From Parus major (lineage: Eukaryota; Chordata; Aves; Passeriformes; Paridae), in contig NC_031799.1 in NCBI RefSeq assembly GCF_001522545.3, forward strand, positions 38,278,475 to 38,342,474: DNA of 64,000 bases. The letters run 5' to 3'. A program made the position numbers and the translations under genes. Below, piece by piece: positions 53,101-62,677 of the stretch. Under the pieces are notes generated by a model. That model saw only the letters and a program-made list of their open reading frames with translations. It was not told the origin of the DNA and did no database searches. Numbering within the stretch: position 1 is the stretch's first letter; each line of letters begins with the position of its first letter.

Positions 53101-56100
53101 GGTCAATATTCAGTAATTTCAAGATAATACTTTTTCTTTGAAATTGCTTTAACACTCTACAGAAAGCTGTGATATTTTCACTAATGCTCAGTAAAATTAT
53201 TTTTTTCTTTTATACTAATGGCATTTTCCCTCAGAGTTACTTGAAAGTAAAAATCCTCATGAGTATTAATTAAATATCTTCCAAAAATCAAGGCATTGTG
53301 TATTTACTTTCTGTTGCTTTGGACATTTTTTTCTTTAAAAAGTTGGCATTGCCTTTCAAGTTTCTTTGATGCTGCCGCAAAGTCAGTTTGAACAAATGGC
53401 TTAACATACCTTAAACATCCTCTCTCCACACACACACAGAGAAAATGAGAGTTAGAACAGATGTTGCTAAAAAAACCCAACAAACAAACCCAGCTTGAAA
53501 CACAACCTAAACAGACAGCTAAAACAGACATGGCCAACAGGTGACCCCTTTGATTTTCCTGATTCAATTAGTGTGTTAAGTATTTTCTGAGCATTCTTCC
53601 CTCGAAATTGGCAGAAGAAAACAGAAAAATAAATATTTCTTTCATTCTAAGTAATAAAAACCACATGTTCTGTGTGTGTGTTCTTTCACTTGGGAGAGAT
53701 AAGCAACTTCTGCATTTATATTTGCAATTATATGCACAAAACTAAAAAACACACTTAAAAAGCCTCCCCAAGTATCATTGAATAGCTAATACTCCAACAG
53801 CAAAATTCATTTTCTGTTCTGCAGGCCTGATTTTTTTCTGTATTGCTTGATTGGGATGCAAAAGTTATCTTCCAAGAAATTTCAAATTGTGTGCTTTGAT
53901 ACAGTCCTAATTTGAATCTTGCAGCACAGCAAACACATATTGCTAGAAACTATACTAATCAAGCCCTTCTTTTTAATCAGGAAAAGAACCCTGTCCCTGA
54001 AAAACTTACAAACCTGAGACACGAAATGGAATTAGAAAACAGATAATAATTAGACAGAGTTTGTAGCCAGAAATGAGTCACCTGAAAAAAAACAGGACAA
54101 CAGAATCACAATCAATTAGGCTGGAAAAGATCTCCGAGATAATCCTAGTCTAACCTTTGCCCAAACACAACCATGTCAACTAGACCATGGCACTATGTGC
54201 CACTTCCAGTCTTTCCTTAAACATCTTGTTCACCATCTGCCTGGACAGTCCATTACAATTTTTAATCAATCCTTCACCCTTCCTGTGAAGAAATTCCACC
54301 TAATGTCCATCTGGACTCAAGTGCTATCACACTGGGTAGTATACAGAGTACTAATGGTACCACAGGCAAACAGAAATGCAACTAATACTGACTGATTTTG
54401 TAAGCACATATAAAAGCTCAGCTGAGGTATGAGAGAAATCCTTGGCCCTTCTGAGCTACCAGCTTCCTAAGGGAAACAAGACTGAATGCGGAAGCCTTTC
54501 TGTACTAGTGTAAAAGCTGCAAGAGACAATTTTTTTCCATTTCACTGTGTTGTATTAAAATACATTAGTTAGTTCTAATATCTTACTTTTCAAGCACAGA
54601 TCCTCCTTCTGAAATTACGTTACAAGTGAAACTGCTAGACACATCTTTTTAACATACATGCACATAGACTTTTCCTAACACAGCTACGTAAGAACACTTT
54701 CCTCCATACAAAGACATTTAAAAAATCCAATCTGATTTTGCAAAGCAAAAATACAACTTGTACAACTGAACCAAAATACAGCATATTTACTTTAACGAAA
54801 AAACTTATTGTGAAACAAAGAGATCCTGCTACAGTCAGCTGTGACACAACTACACACAAAAGACACAACAAGTGAACAGCTGCAGAGACAGCAGTTGATG
54901 AAATGGTCAGATGGTGTGCTCAGTGAAAAGTGTTTGCAAAAAAATTAGGTTAGTATGAGAATAGCTGGATGAGTGCAATGGTGTAGAGTGCTTCAAAGGG
55001 GAAGAATGGCATTCACACTGAATGGGAAAGACCATAAACAAATAATTACTTCACAAGTATCCTGTGAGTAACACGAAGCTGTGATAGCCAAAGTACAGAC
55101 AGGATCAGCTTCTGTCACAGTTTAAGGGAATACCCAGCTAGAAATTCTGGGTGTAACCAAGGGTGGAGGAAGGCTGAACATGGGTGGGGCCTGTTTTTAG
55201 GTCGGGGTGAACCAAACTCCATGTAAGTAACATGTAAGACTGAAGCAACAAAGTTCAGAGAAGTAGCAAATATCAAGGCAGCAGAGGCCACACATCTGCA
55301 TTCGGAAATGGTCTGCACCAAAAGAATTCCATCACTAGATAGAGAGCCACCACTGAAGACCTGACATCTTCACCATATACTTCCAGCAGCTTTTAGGCTT
55401 AACAACTGGGTTTAGTCTGGTCCTGTGGAGAATGAACGCCCATTATTTGCTGGGATTGCTCCTACACTACTCCATGAAGTGAACCAAAATGCAGTTGTCA
55501 GTGTTTAAGAAAAGATTCCATTCAAAAAATATTTCCGAGACATCTGCATCTATATAAAACTAAATATAATACTGTTTCTGACCTGGAGGAGGCCATTGTA
55601 GCCTTAAAGATGAACAATTTAATTGGAAAGATGTGAGTGAACAAAGGACTAAAGAAAACAAATAAACGGAAAAGAGAAAGTAGTACTGATCAAATGTCTG
55701 TAGCAGACAGAAGTGTTGAAAGAGAGGACTTTCTAAGGTAGCAGGCAGAACTGAAGTTTTAGAAAAGAAGAGAATGGAAATGTTGATCTGATTAATAAAG
55801 AAACAAAGATATATTTGTAAATTAATGAGGTATGTGCTAGGGGAAGGAGAGGAAATGAGAGAAGACAAACTCCAGAAATCAAAATATACAACAGCTGAAA
55901 CTGATTTGTCCAGATGCTGATTACAACTTATGTTTCTGCTGTGCTTTCTAAGATGGTGAAACTTTCACAAATAAAGTTGTTTTCTTAGGTTAATACCAGT
56001 AAAGCAACCAACAAAAATGACTACTAGAAAGATAAAAATATTAAAATAAATTTCAAGCAATGTTATTAGCTGTTATTTAGCAGAAAAAGGCATTCTCTGG

Positions 56101-59100
56101 GATAATTTTTATCCTTTTGTGTATATATAAATGAAGAAAAGACTATTAGAATTTTACAATTATTTCCCAAGAGGCTCCTTTCCTGCAGTTAGGGAAATAT
56201 ATTTTTTAAAAAAGGCCTTCTTTCAAAAAAATTTAGTCAATGCAGCATAAATCTACAAGTTCAGTTTTTAGAATTTTCCTAGTCATTTGCACAGTTAGGA
56301 GTATACATCTTATCTATATACACACAAACAGAAAAATTCTTAAAATCTTTTAGAAACCTTCTACTTAAGTACCTTTCAAGAAAATCGTTACTATAAGGAA
56401 CTGATATCTTTCAAGTCAAACATATAATTTTATCACAATCTGCAATCATTTGTGTACACAGACCATTTCGAAATTTCCTTTTATTGTGCATACAAAAAAT
56501 ATTCTACTGAACTTCAACACATAGCCAGGAATTTGCTATTAGCACTTGAACCACTAACAATGCTCTATCATCCTTTTCATTTAGGATATCTATTTCTAAT
56601 TAAGGAACTACAGGCACCTCTGTGAATGGTCAAGAACCATCCAAATACTGAACACTGGGAAAGGTGCACTCAGGAACTCCTCCTGCCACCGTTGCTGTGC
56701 ATCAGATAGCTACTTTCAAGTTCACTCAATGAAATACAAGGGTTTGCAGGATTAGGTGACCCACTCTTTATTTATGAGCATTTAAAATCAACTACAGAAT
56801 GAGAGCTTTTAGTAAGCTATGTTTTTGTCTGATTCATTAGCGTTTTCAATCCATCCTTATTTTTTAAACAACCATTTCCTAGACTGGAGTTCCAACCACT
56901 GGAATGGTATTCACAATAGGATGCAAAGTATTCCTGGTGGAAAGGAAAATGAGCCTCTGGTTAAAAATGGCATCTTAATTTTCAATACATGGCACTGCCC
57001 AGTGAAATAGAAATGCCGCATGAAAGACAAAACATATTTAGTAATAATAATCTATGACACAACTTGTTGCTGTTTCAGGAAAATTAAACAGGCTATTTAA
57101 ATAAGTTTTAGTGTTAGAAACTATATAAACTCAAGTCTGTAAACAGCACTTTAAACTCTTATCTATGAAGTTCTCAATACAATCATATTTATCCACCCTC
57201 AACTGAAAAATCTGCTTAAGGCTGCTATTAAATCATACATTTTATCAACCATGCTGACTTAGAAGCCAGAAAATAATGAGACAATTAATTTTAAACTGCT
57301 AACATGCAACTTTTGTGTGATACAACTATGTTCCAAAAATGCCACTCACTGAAGACAGCCTGAAGTGCTGTAAACAGCAAATAATTGAACCCACCCATTC
57401 TGAACAAATGCAATTAACTGCTGTGTGTGACCAGAATCAAACACAAGATCATACAGTTGTTAAAACTTTAAAGAATTAAATATTTTATTTCATTAAAACC
57501 TCAATTGGATATGCTACTCAGTTAGTAGATTAAATTTCTAGCAATATTCCATAGGACAAAATGTTAGATGTTGCAAAATTAAAACACAAGGTTATTAGAA
57601 CAAAAAGCTTCCTGTATGGATTTGTGTTGTAGTGAAGAAATGTATGTGATCAACAGTTTTGTCACTGGCAGAAACACAGTCATTAAGTGGATAAAAGTGA
57701 CAGAGAGTGAAAAACTGCCTGTCTCTGGGAACTCTCTTTGTTCATCATAAACAAAAGCAAGAAATCTCCAATTACCTTTTACATAGCAGAGGGAAAGTAT
57801 AAAAAGTATAAAAACCCTGAACTGACTGGACTAAGGACATCACTACTTCATGCCAGGTAAGAAAGCAACCTATGACTATGAAATAAGGGACCTCCAAAAG
57901 AACAACACTTCTTCTATGGAGACAAGCAGTTTTGTAGGAACATCTTGGAGTAAAATCTAGTACAAACAGCAGGAAAAGATGCTGCCATGAAGATTAATCA
58001 TGATTTTCCAAATACAACTCAGAGAAGGTAGCATTTTAGAGGACACAAACTCAGAGACAGCTAAGACTCCAGGCAACTTCTGCTTAAATGAAAGGTCAGT
58101 ACTTTGTGCATCTTGTGTCTCTGCCACTTGCTCATGAAGCACCTCTCACCAGAACATAGCTGAGGGTAAACATGGTTTACCCACTCTAAATCTAAGCACT
58201 GACACAGCTACCCATTCACCACCACCCAGTCTGGATCACTAGACAGGTTTATCTGAGGCTTAGCCAGAGAGAATTCTGCAAGTGTCACAGTAAGAACAGA
58301 GCAGTTCAACATCACAACAGTGGGTTCCAATTGATCCTCCAACCTCCAGCTTCTACCCAGCATTAGGCCCACAACTAGGAAGGACACTAACAAATTGAAA
58401 AGGCAAAAAACCAATACTATGGATTAGAACGGATGAAGGAAACGCTGCTTACCCTGAAGAAAGAAGATGAGAAAATAGACAAAGTACAGAGATGAGTCCT
58501 GGAGAAGGTGACCTGAATTACAGCAGTTCATGGGGCGGTACCCTGGGAGGGTCACCCTCCAAGTACATAATTAGTGCCAGGCCTGAGAAAAAAAACACTG
58601 TTACTAAGTTAATGTAGCCAAGGGGAGAGGGGGGAGCTTGGGAATTGGGTGGACAGAGCACAGAGGGTACATTTTCTTTCGTAATATAGGAGGAGCAATG
58701 ATGGAAGAAGCAGACTTTCCTCACCCACAGCAAAGTCCTGGTGAAAATCAAGAGAAGCCACTGTAGAGATCAACTCAGAAGATCACTGCTGCTTTGGTAG
58801 TGTGGTAAGGCCTGAACAGTGCAGACAGCTTTCAAGGAAAATATTTTTCTTTAAAAGGTGAAGAACAAAAACTTGCCACCCCCCTCCCTTCTTTCCCTTT
58901 TCCCCCTCCACCCAAATAAAGTGTAAACATTCAACCCCAACACTGAATTCTGGCTACCTTTTATGTGGCTGAATGTGCCAAATTTTTGCTAATCTACATA
59001 TCAGAATATTATTCTCGTTATGTCTGTAAAAATATAGAAACAAAATTCAGAATTAAAATAGATGAAAGATGAGCAATAAAGGGAATAAGATCTAAATTGT

Positions 59101-62100
59101 TAAGATTTACTCTAAAAAAATATTATTTTATTCTAAAACTACATATACAACAATGTATTTGTAAACTTAGTTCTTCACTCTTAAGGCTATGTTATACTGA
59201 AGAGCTTGAGTTAGGCTGTGTTGTCACATCAAAGTACACCTGGAAGGAAGCAGCAGATGCAGGATGGGGGGAGAAAGAAGTATGTAGTCTGGAGAGTTGA
59301 TAAACTATCTCCACTGAAGAGGAAAGAAAGACAAGTTAGATGAAGGGGAATGAGGGAAACATTAAAACACATCAACTGTGAAGAAAAGACTGAGAACAGA
59401 CTTTGCTTGAAAACAAGAACACTAACAGCTGCCCTTACCACATCACAATTAATGAAGACTTTCATAATTGCCTTAGTAGTCCAAATGAGTATATCCCCAC
59501 ACAATATATATACACATATACATTTGAACAAAATATGACAAATTATAAATCATGCTAATATATCCAAATTCCTTTAAGCAGAAGTTATAATATTTGGATT
59601 AAGAATACAAATTTGAGGTCAACAAGCCTTTGAAAAGACATGCTCAGTAAAGTTGAATGTTTATGAGGACATAGAAGTCCCAGAGGAGAACTAGTCATAT
59701 ACAGTTTATTACAGTTTTATAGTTCAAATGTAACTATGTTAAAAAAAAAACAACCAGAAATCACAGACTCACTGTGCCTTGCTATTCTTGAAAATTTTGC
59801 AGCCTGTTATTCCTAACAAGTAACTTGTAGCACCTGCACCTACAGAGCAACTTGCACCCAAAACTGTGCTTAAATTATCAAACACCTGTCAACACAAGTA
59901 GACAAGCATTATTTTTTTGTCTAAATCTGCAAAGGCCACAATCCTTTTCGACTTCCTTGCTCTTCCTTGAATGAAGCAGAAGTCCCCCAAAGTAATGCAC
60001 TGCTTATCTACAGAGTTCCTCAACCTAAAGTAAACTGTTAAAATGGGAACCTACCATGAAGCTAAAAAAAACAGAATCAAGTAAGAAAACACATTCAATC
60101 CACAGAAAACAAAACACAGTATCAACCTACAAATTATCCTTTAAAATCAATTAATTATGACAATCAGCTCAAGCAACAAAGAGTATTAGCAACACAACAC
60201 AGTCTGATTAACTAAAATTACAGAAAAACTCACTAAAAGATTTGACCAATATCTTCCTTCAACAAAAAGCAAGGCATTCTAAACTAAAGAAGGGAGACAC
60301 TTAAGCCTACATAAGAAGAAGCAATCAATATTTCCTTTCAATCGGGAAATATGCTTATAGACATGTTTATCAGGCATTCTGAACAGATCCTGTATCATTG
60401 CTTGCTCCACAGAGAACAATCCAATTATCCCTTGCAGAAAGCAGAAATATGGGACAAGTATGTGTGAACACTTGAGCAAAGAGCTCTGTAATTAAGCTTT
60501 CCTCTTCATGAAAGATCACCAAAGCACACCAGGGGGGGAAAAAAAGTCTCAGGGGCATAGTTTTCCTTTGTGATCTTTCTTCAGTGGAATCCCTCCTAGA
60601 TGAAATTGGGAAGAAACTCTACCCTATTGAAAAGAAAAAGCAGTACCAATGCCAAAATGTATTGCACTGGGAAGAAAATCACCATCTAGCTACAGCTAGC
60701 TCAGTATCTTAGACTTCCAAATTTGCGAGACAGACATGCTTACATGCAAGGGGGTGACTGATACGTCTACTGTGCTTCACTCTCCCCTGGGTCTTTCAGG
60801 GAAACTGCCAAAATACTCAATGTGTACAATACAGTAACTTAAGCACTCCTCCAAACTCTGAGAACTATTGGTGGTTTCGACTAGCCTCTTTCATACCAAT
60901 GCCATGTCTCTGCAACTAGCCCTACCACATTCCTTGGTTAGGCAGTCATCTCGTATCATGGATCCCTGTGAGCACCCTTTCTTTACTCTGCAACTCCCAC
61001 TTCCTTCACTGCAGCTCTCTAAAGCAAAAACAGCCTACTCATCTGTACGACAGCCTCCATTTTTAATTACTGTGGTTTGGATTGTCATAAGCCGTACGTA
61101 TTAATCCTAGCGCTTTATTCAAGACCGTTGAAGCATTCACCGTCACCTGCATGTTATTATTGCAACATGGCAAGGCTACCAGGTGATCAAAAATAATATT
61201 TATTTTAGGTTTTCTGTTTATTTTGCATATTCAACCACAGTATTTTCTTATTAGATTGTTTTGCCATTAGTTAGTCTTCTGCACCAAAATTCTACTCAGG
61301 ATGTCAACTTCTGTGCCAAACAATGCTACTACTACAAATATTTTGAAGAGCATAGGAAAACCAAGACCCACTTTTTTCAAACAATGGCTGATAACTGAAG
61401 CCAGTCCCCACTCGCTCTATGGGTCTCAATTATGATCAAGTAAATAGGAAGAAGCAGTTCTCCTAAGAGCTGCAGCTGTTTTGTCAACATAATCCCTTAA
61501 TGGCAAACAAGCTTAGTAACTTATATTTCCAGTCTCCATGTGGCTTCAGAATGCACAGGACTGCAGCAACATTCCTAAGTACCTGTGTTTCAAATACCAA
61601 GAGTGACAGACACATTTTGGAATTTAGTTCTCAATTTGTAAAAAGTGCTATAGAATATAGACAACACAGAAACCCCAGGGAACGGAAAATTAACATCCTG
61701 CATGATGCAGAAAGGCAGCAAGGAGACTGCCTGCATCACAGAAAGTGCTGTGTATGTAGCCTTTGCAGCCAATAAATAAGAATAACCTAAGGCTACATGA
61801 ACTTCAATCCCTCAAATCTCCAACATCAAAAAGTGCATAGCTTCTCATTTCGTTTTATTACTCCGTAAACAAGAGAAATGTTTACAACCAAGGTGTGTTA
61901 CAAGTCAAAAGAGAACATGAATATGGTTTCACAGCTTTCATCCTGAAGTATTCTACATTTATTCCTTGACTACATTTTAGTGTATCAAATACATGTAGTT
62001 GTGATATAAAGCCAGTCCTTTTCCCCTCTGCAGTCACAGGCTTGGCTTAGTACCTTTCCAGCCACATTGTACCTTCCCAGACTTTATACAAGCTCTAAGC

Positions 62101-62677
62101 CCATCACATGTTCTCACTACTTCTCCCATGTTAACTGAAGAGATTACCTTCTATTGGAGAAGAAGCAGTGGGGAAAGAAAGGCTAATTTAAATATGCACT
62201 GGCAAATGATACATGATACTTTGTGCAAGATACTGTTTTTCTATTTTAAAAAAGAAAAAGAGGTTGTGTGGTCGGGGAAAGGCAAAATTTGAACAAGCAA
62301 TTATTTTTTCTAAATGAAAATATTAATACTGATTTTTTTTCAGGGATGCTCTTACTTCTTAAGAACAGAAATGGCAGTAGGGAGGTAAAAAGCATAAAAT
62401 CATACAACTTCACTCACATACCTGCTAGACTTTAGAAACTCTTTTATTATGTGACACATTACTCTAATTACATTAGTAGGTTGATTATTCAAGAAAAAAT
62501 AATTGTTTTTATCTTGAAGTTCTAAAAATTGAGTATGAAAAGCTGAACACAGTCAGCAGTTGATGTAAAAATTTAAATACTTACTGCGTAGGAGCCTATG
62601 AGGAATGCAGCGTTCGCTTGCTTTTTCTGATCAAAGCCAGTATAATGAATTATTTTCTTCCTTATCAATGAAAATGA
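32105..62677 (-). CDS. CDC14B: CDC14B dual-specificity phosphatase, 11 coding exons, N-terminus missing
   Basis: Spliced on the minus strand; join 62585-62677, 52140-52216, 50617-50683, 49157-49219, 48203-48290, 47645-47875, 45743-45881, 45456-45609, 44590-44690, 35328-35444, 32105-32141. All junctions are GT-AG and keep frame, giving 388 residues plus stop; human CDC14B is about 500, so roughly 110 N-terminal residues lie to the right. Seen: the N-terminal non-catalytic domain (residues 1-128), the catalytic domain with the acid loop [10 protein letters not shown], the P-loop HCKAGLGRTG (Cys205 and Arg211 of the visible protein), a YSDDDE acidic patch, and a basic C-tail. Family knowledge: proline-directed Ser/Thr and Tyr phosphatase, nuclear or nucleolar, acting in mitotic exit, centriole control and DNA-damage response. 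B rather than A: the [18 protein letters not shown] tail, the MTAAETIAW and SGVDDISIN motifs, and linkage to HABP4. Confidence 0.94.
32142..35327 (-). other. CDC14B: CDC14B last intron, 3.2 kb
   Basis: AT-rich GT-AG intron between the symmetric C-terminal exon and the 12-codon last exon. No other exon or repeat body was recognised. Confidence 0.8.
35328..35444 (-). CDS. CDC14B: CDC14B exon j, symmetric C-terminal cassette
   Basis: Minus-strand acceptor TCTTTACAG before 35444 and donor TTAAAAAG|GTGAGA after 35328; 117 bases, 38 codons plus split codons of equal phase. It encodes [20 protein letters not shown] and then [18 protein letters not shown]. The TSEP.IS and ITKRTTRSA motifs match the human CDC14B tail. 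Being symmetric, the exon can be skipped in frame (39 residues); as I recall, human isoforms differ by just this segment. Confidence 0.94.
35796..35823 (-). repeat. A/C-rich tract
   Basis: A10-CCCC-AAAACC type stretch about 350 bases upstream (in transcription order) of the CDC14B symmetric C-terminal exon. Confidence 0.7.
37746..38381 (+). mobile_element. CR1 LINE, 3' end (about 635 bases)
   Basis: Starts within the ORF2 3' end (CAGTGTGCCCTTGTGGCCAA) and runs through the typical GGCACATCTGGAGTGCTGTG, AGGGAGCTGCGTCTGTTCAG and CTTGGACTGGATGACC stretches to the CATTCTGTGACTCTGTGA terminal repeat. It contains stops and indels. Orientation is antisense to CDC14B. It is the most complete CR1 in the window. 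Confidence 0.93.
39304..39487 (-). repeat. A/C-rich tract, 180 bases
   Basis: Nearly pure A and C on the plus strand, including (CCAA)n near its end. It creates a spurious open frame of Gly/Leu/Val/Phe on the minus strand. Confidence 0.9.
44590..44690 (-). CDS. CDC14B: CDC14B exon i, acidic patch and basic segment
   Basis: Minus-strand acceptor CTTATCCAG before 44690 and donor CTAGG|GTAAGT after 44590; 101 bases, 33 codons plus two bases. It encodes [20 protein letters not shown] and then [13 protein letters not shown]. The [13 protein letters not shown] motif is conserved in vertebrate CDC14s. Confidence 0.94.
45456..45609 (-). CDS. CDC14B: CDC14B exon h
   Basis: Minus-strand acceptor TATGATAG before 45609 and donor GAACTG|GTAACC after 45456; 154 bases. 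It encodes [19 protein letters not shown] and [12 protein letters not shown], ending RTIQKDIEL. The SGVDDISIN block is CDC14B-like. The intron to the previous exon is only 133 bases. The end of this exon is divergent from human, so the donor rests on frame and splice signal. Confidence 0.9.
45743..45881 (-). CDS. CDC14B: CDC14B exon g, P-loop Arg
   Basis: Minus-strand acceptor CTTACACAG before 45881 and donor ATGGA|GTAAGT after 45743; 139 bases. It completes the P-loop as [19 protein letters not shown] (Arg codon 45868-45870) and continues [20 protein letters not shown], then PQQHFLM. The human protein has Cys where this has Asn in RINRPG. Confidence 0.97.
47645..47875 (-). CDS. CDC14B: CDC14B exon f, catalytic core with nucleophile Cys
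   Basis: Minus-strand acceptor CTCAAATAG before 47875 and donor TGCAAAG|GTATGA after 47645; 231 bases, 76 full codons plus split codons. It encodes [43 protein letters not shown] (general-acid Asp) and [12 protein letters not shown]. The nucleophilic Cys codon is at 47649-47651, four bases from the exon end, so the C-X5-R loop is split across two exons. Confidence 0.97.
48203..48290 (-). CDS. CDC14B: CDC14B exon e
   Basis: Minus-strand acceptor CTTGACAG before 48290 and donor AATG|GTATGC after 48203. The 88 bases encode [20 protein letters not shown] and then PHSRSKIEN plus one base. The NWIIP.KFIAF.GPH motif marks the linker into the catalytic domain. Confidence 0.95.
49157..49219 (-). CDS. 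CDC14B: CDC14B exon d
   Basis: Minus-strand acceptor AATTTTAG before 49219 and donor TATGAA|GTAAGT after 49157. Its 21 codons read [20 protein letters not shown] and then E, matching QYGFLNFNSFNLDEYEHYE of the family. Confidence 0.95.
50617..50683 (-). CDS. CDC14B: CDC14B exon c
   Basis: Minus-strand acceptor TCTTATAG before 50683 and donor AACAAG|GTCAGT after 50617. One base completes the Arg codon; the 22 following codons read [20 protein letters not shown] and then NK. The TLLDCFHA motif is conserved in CDC14 proteins. Confidence 0.95.
51430..51800 (+). mobile_element. CR1 LINE ORF2 endonuclease-region fragment
   Basis: An open frame at 51440-51775 contains [19 protein letters not shown], then [20 protein letters not shown] and TDDNF, closely matching the CR1 apurinic endonuclease domain. 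The usual GDFNHPD catalytic motif reads GNCNQSD, so the enzyme is dead. After DDNFQL the reading diverges from CR1, suggesting a truncation or heavy decay. Antisense to CDC14B. Confidence 0.85.
51944..52068 (-). repeat. A/C-rich tract
   Basis: AAAACCCCC and CAAAC units for about 125 bases, close to the CDC14B exon at 52140 and just after the CR1 endonuclease fragment. Confidence 0.85.
52140..52216 (-). CDS. CDC14B: CDC14B exon b
   Basis: Minus-strand acceptor AAAATAG before 52216 and donor TTTCAG|GTAAAT after 52140. The 77 bases encode [18 protein letters not shown] and then SVSYLPF plus two bases of an Arg codon. It matches the IYLGRTPEEAYR...SYIPFR stretch of CDC14. Confidence 0.94.
52789..52823 (-). 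repeat. A/C-rich tract
   Basis: Short AAAACAAAACAAAAC run with AAAAAACC units in the 10.4 kb CDC14B intron. Confidence 0.7.
53467..53497 (-). repeat. A/C-rich tract
   Basis: Short A7-CCC-AACAAACAAACCC run in the same CDC14B intron. Confidence 0.65.
54100..54310 (-). mobile_element. CR1 LINE 3' fragment
   Basis: The plus strand reads ACAGAATCACAATCAATTAG, then GGCTGGAAAAGATCTCCGAG and TAGTCTAACCTTTGCCC, which is the reverse complement of a CR1 3' UTR; the rest continues through TCCTGTGAAGAAATTCCACC. Orientation is the same as CDC14B. Confidence 0.85.
55105..55500. repeat. Possible LTR-like block, unclassified
   Basis: A locally GC-richer stretch beginning CTGTCACAGTTTAAGGGAAT and containing GGGTGTAACCAAGGGTGG and GGGTGGGGCCTG. 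Its composition and the TGTCACAG start resemble avian LTR edges, but no TATA box, polyA signal or matching end was found. Confidence 0.3.
58205..58345. repeat. Interspersed repeat, copy A
   Basis: About 140 bases similar to copy B at 63590-63725 in direct orientation: both share ACAGGTTTATCT, AGGCTTAGCCAGAGA, CAGTAAG.ACAGAGCAG and GTGGGT.CCAATTG. By eye about 80 percent identical. On the minus strand the AGATAAACCTGT core resembles an LTR 3' region, but the family is not identified. Confidence 0.7.
58430..58850. other. GC-richer unclassified block
   Basis: Contains CATGGGGCGGTACCCTGGGA, GGGTCACCCTCC and a purine-rich AAGGGGAGAGGGGGGAGC run, unlike the AT-rich intron around it. No coding match or terminal repeats were seen. 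A decayed retroelement is possible. Confidence 0.3.
62585..62677 (-). CDS. CDC14B: CDC14B exon a (N-terminal domain)
   Basis: On the minus strand the acceptor TTGATACAG precedes 62677 and the donor GCA|GTAAGT follows 62585. The 93 bases (31 codons, phase 0 at both ends) encode [20 protein letters not shown] and then [11 protein letters not shown], matching the [23 protein letters not shown] segment of CDC14. It is separated from the next exon by a 10.4 kb intron. Confidence 0.94.

Larger units (their letters stand above)
52217..62584 (-). other. CDC14B: CDC14B intron of 10.4 kb
   Basis: Contains a CR1 3'-end fragment at 54100-54310, copy A of a repeated element at 58205-58345, a GC-richer block at 58430-58850, a possible LTR-like block at 55105-55500 and short A/C tracts at 52789 and 53467. 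No exon was recognised in it. Confidence 0.75.
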
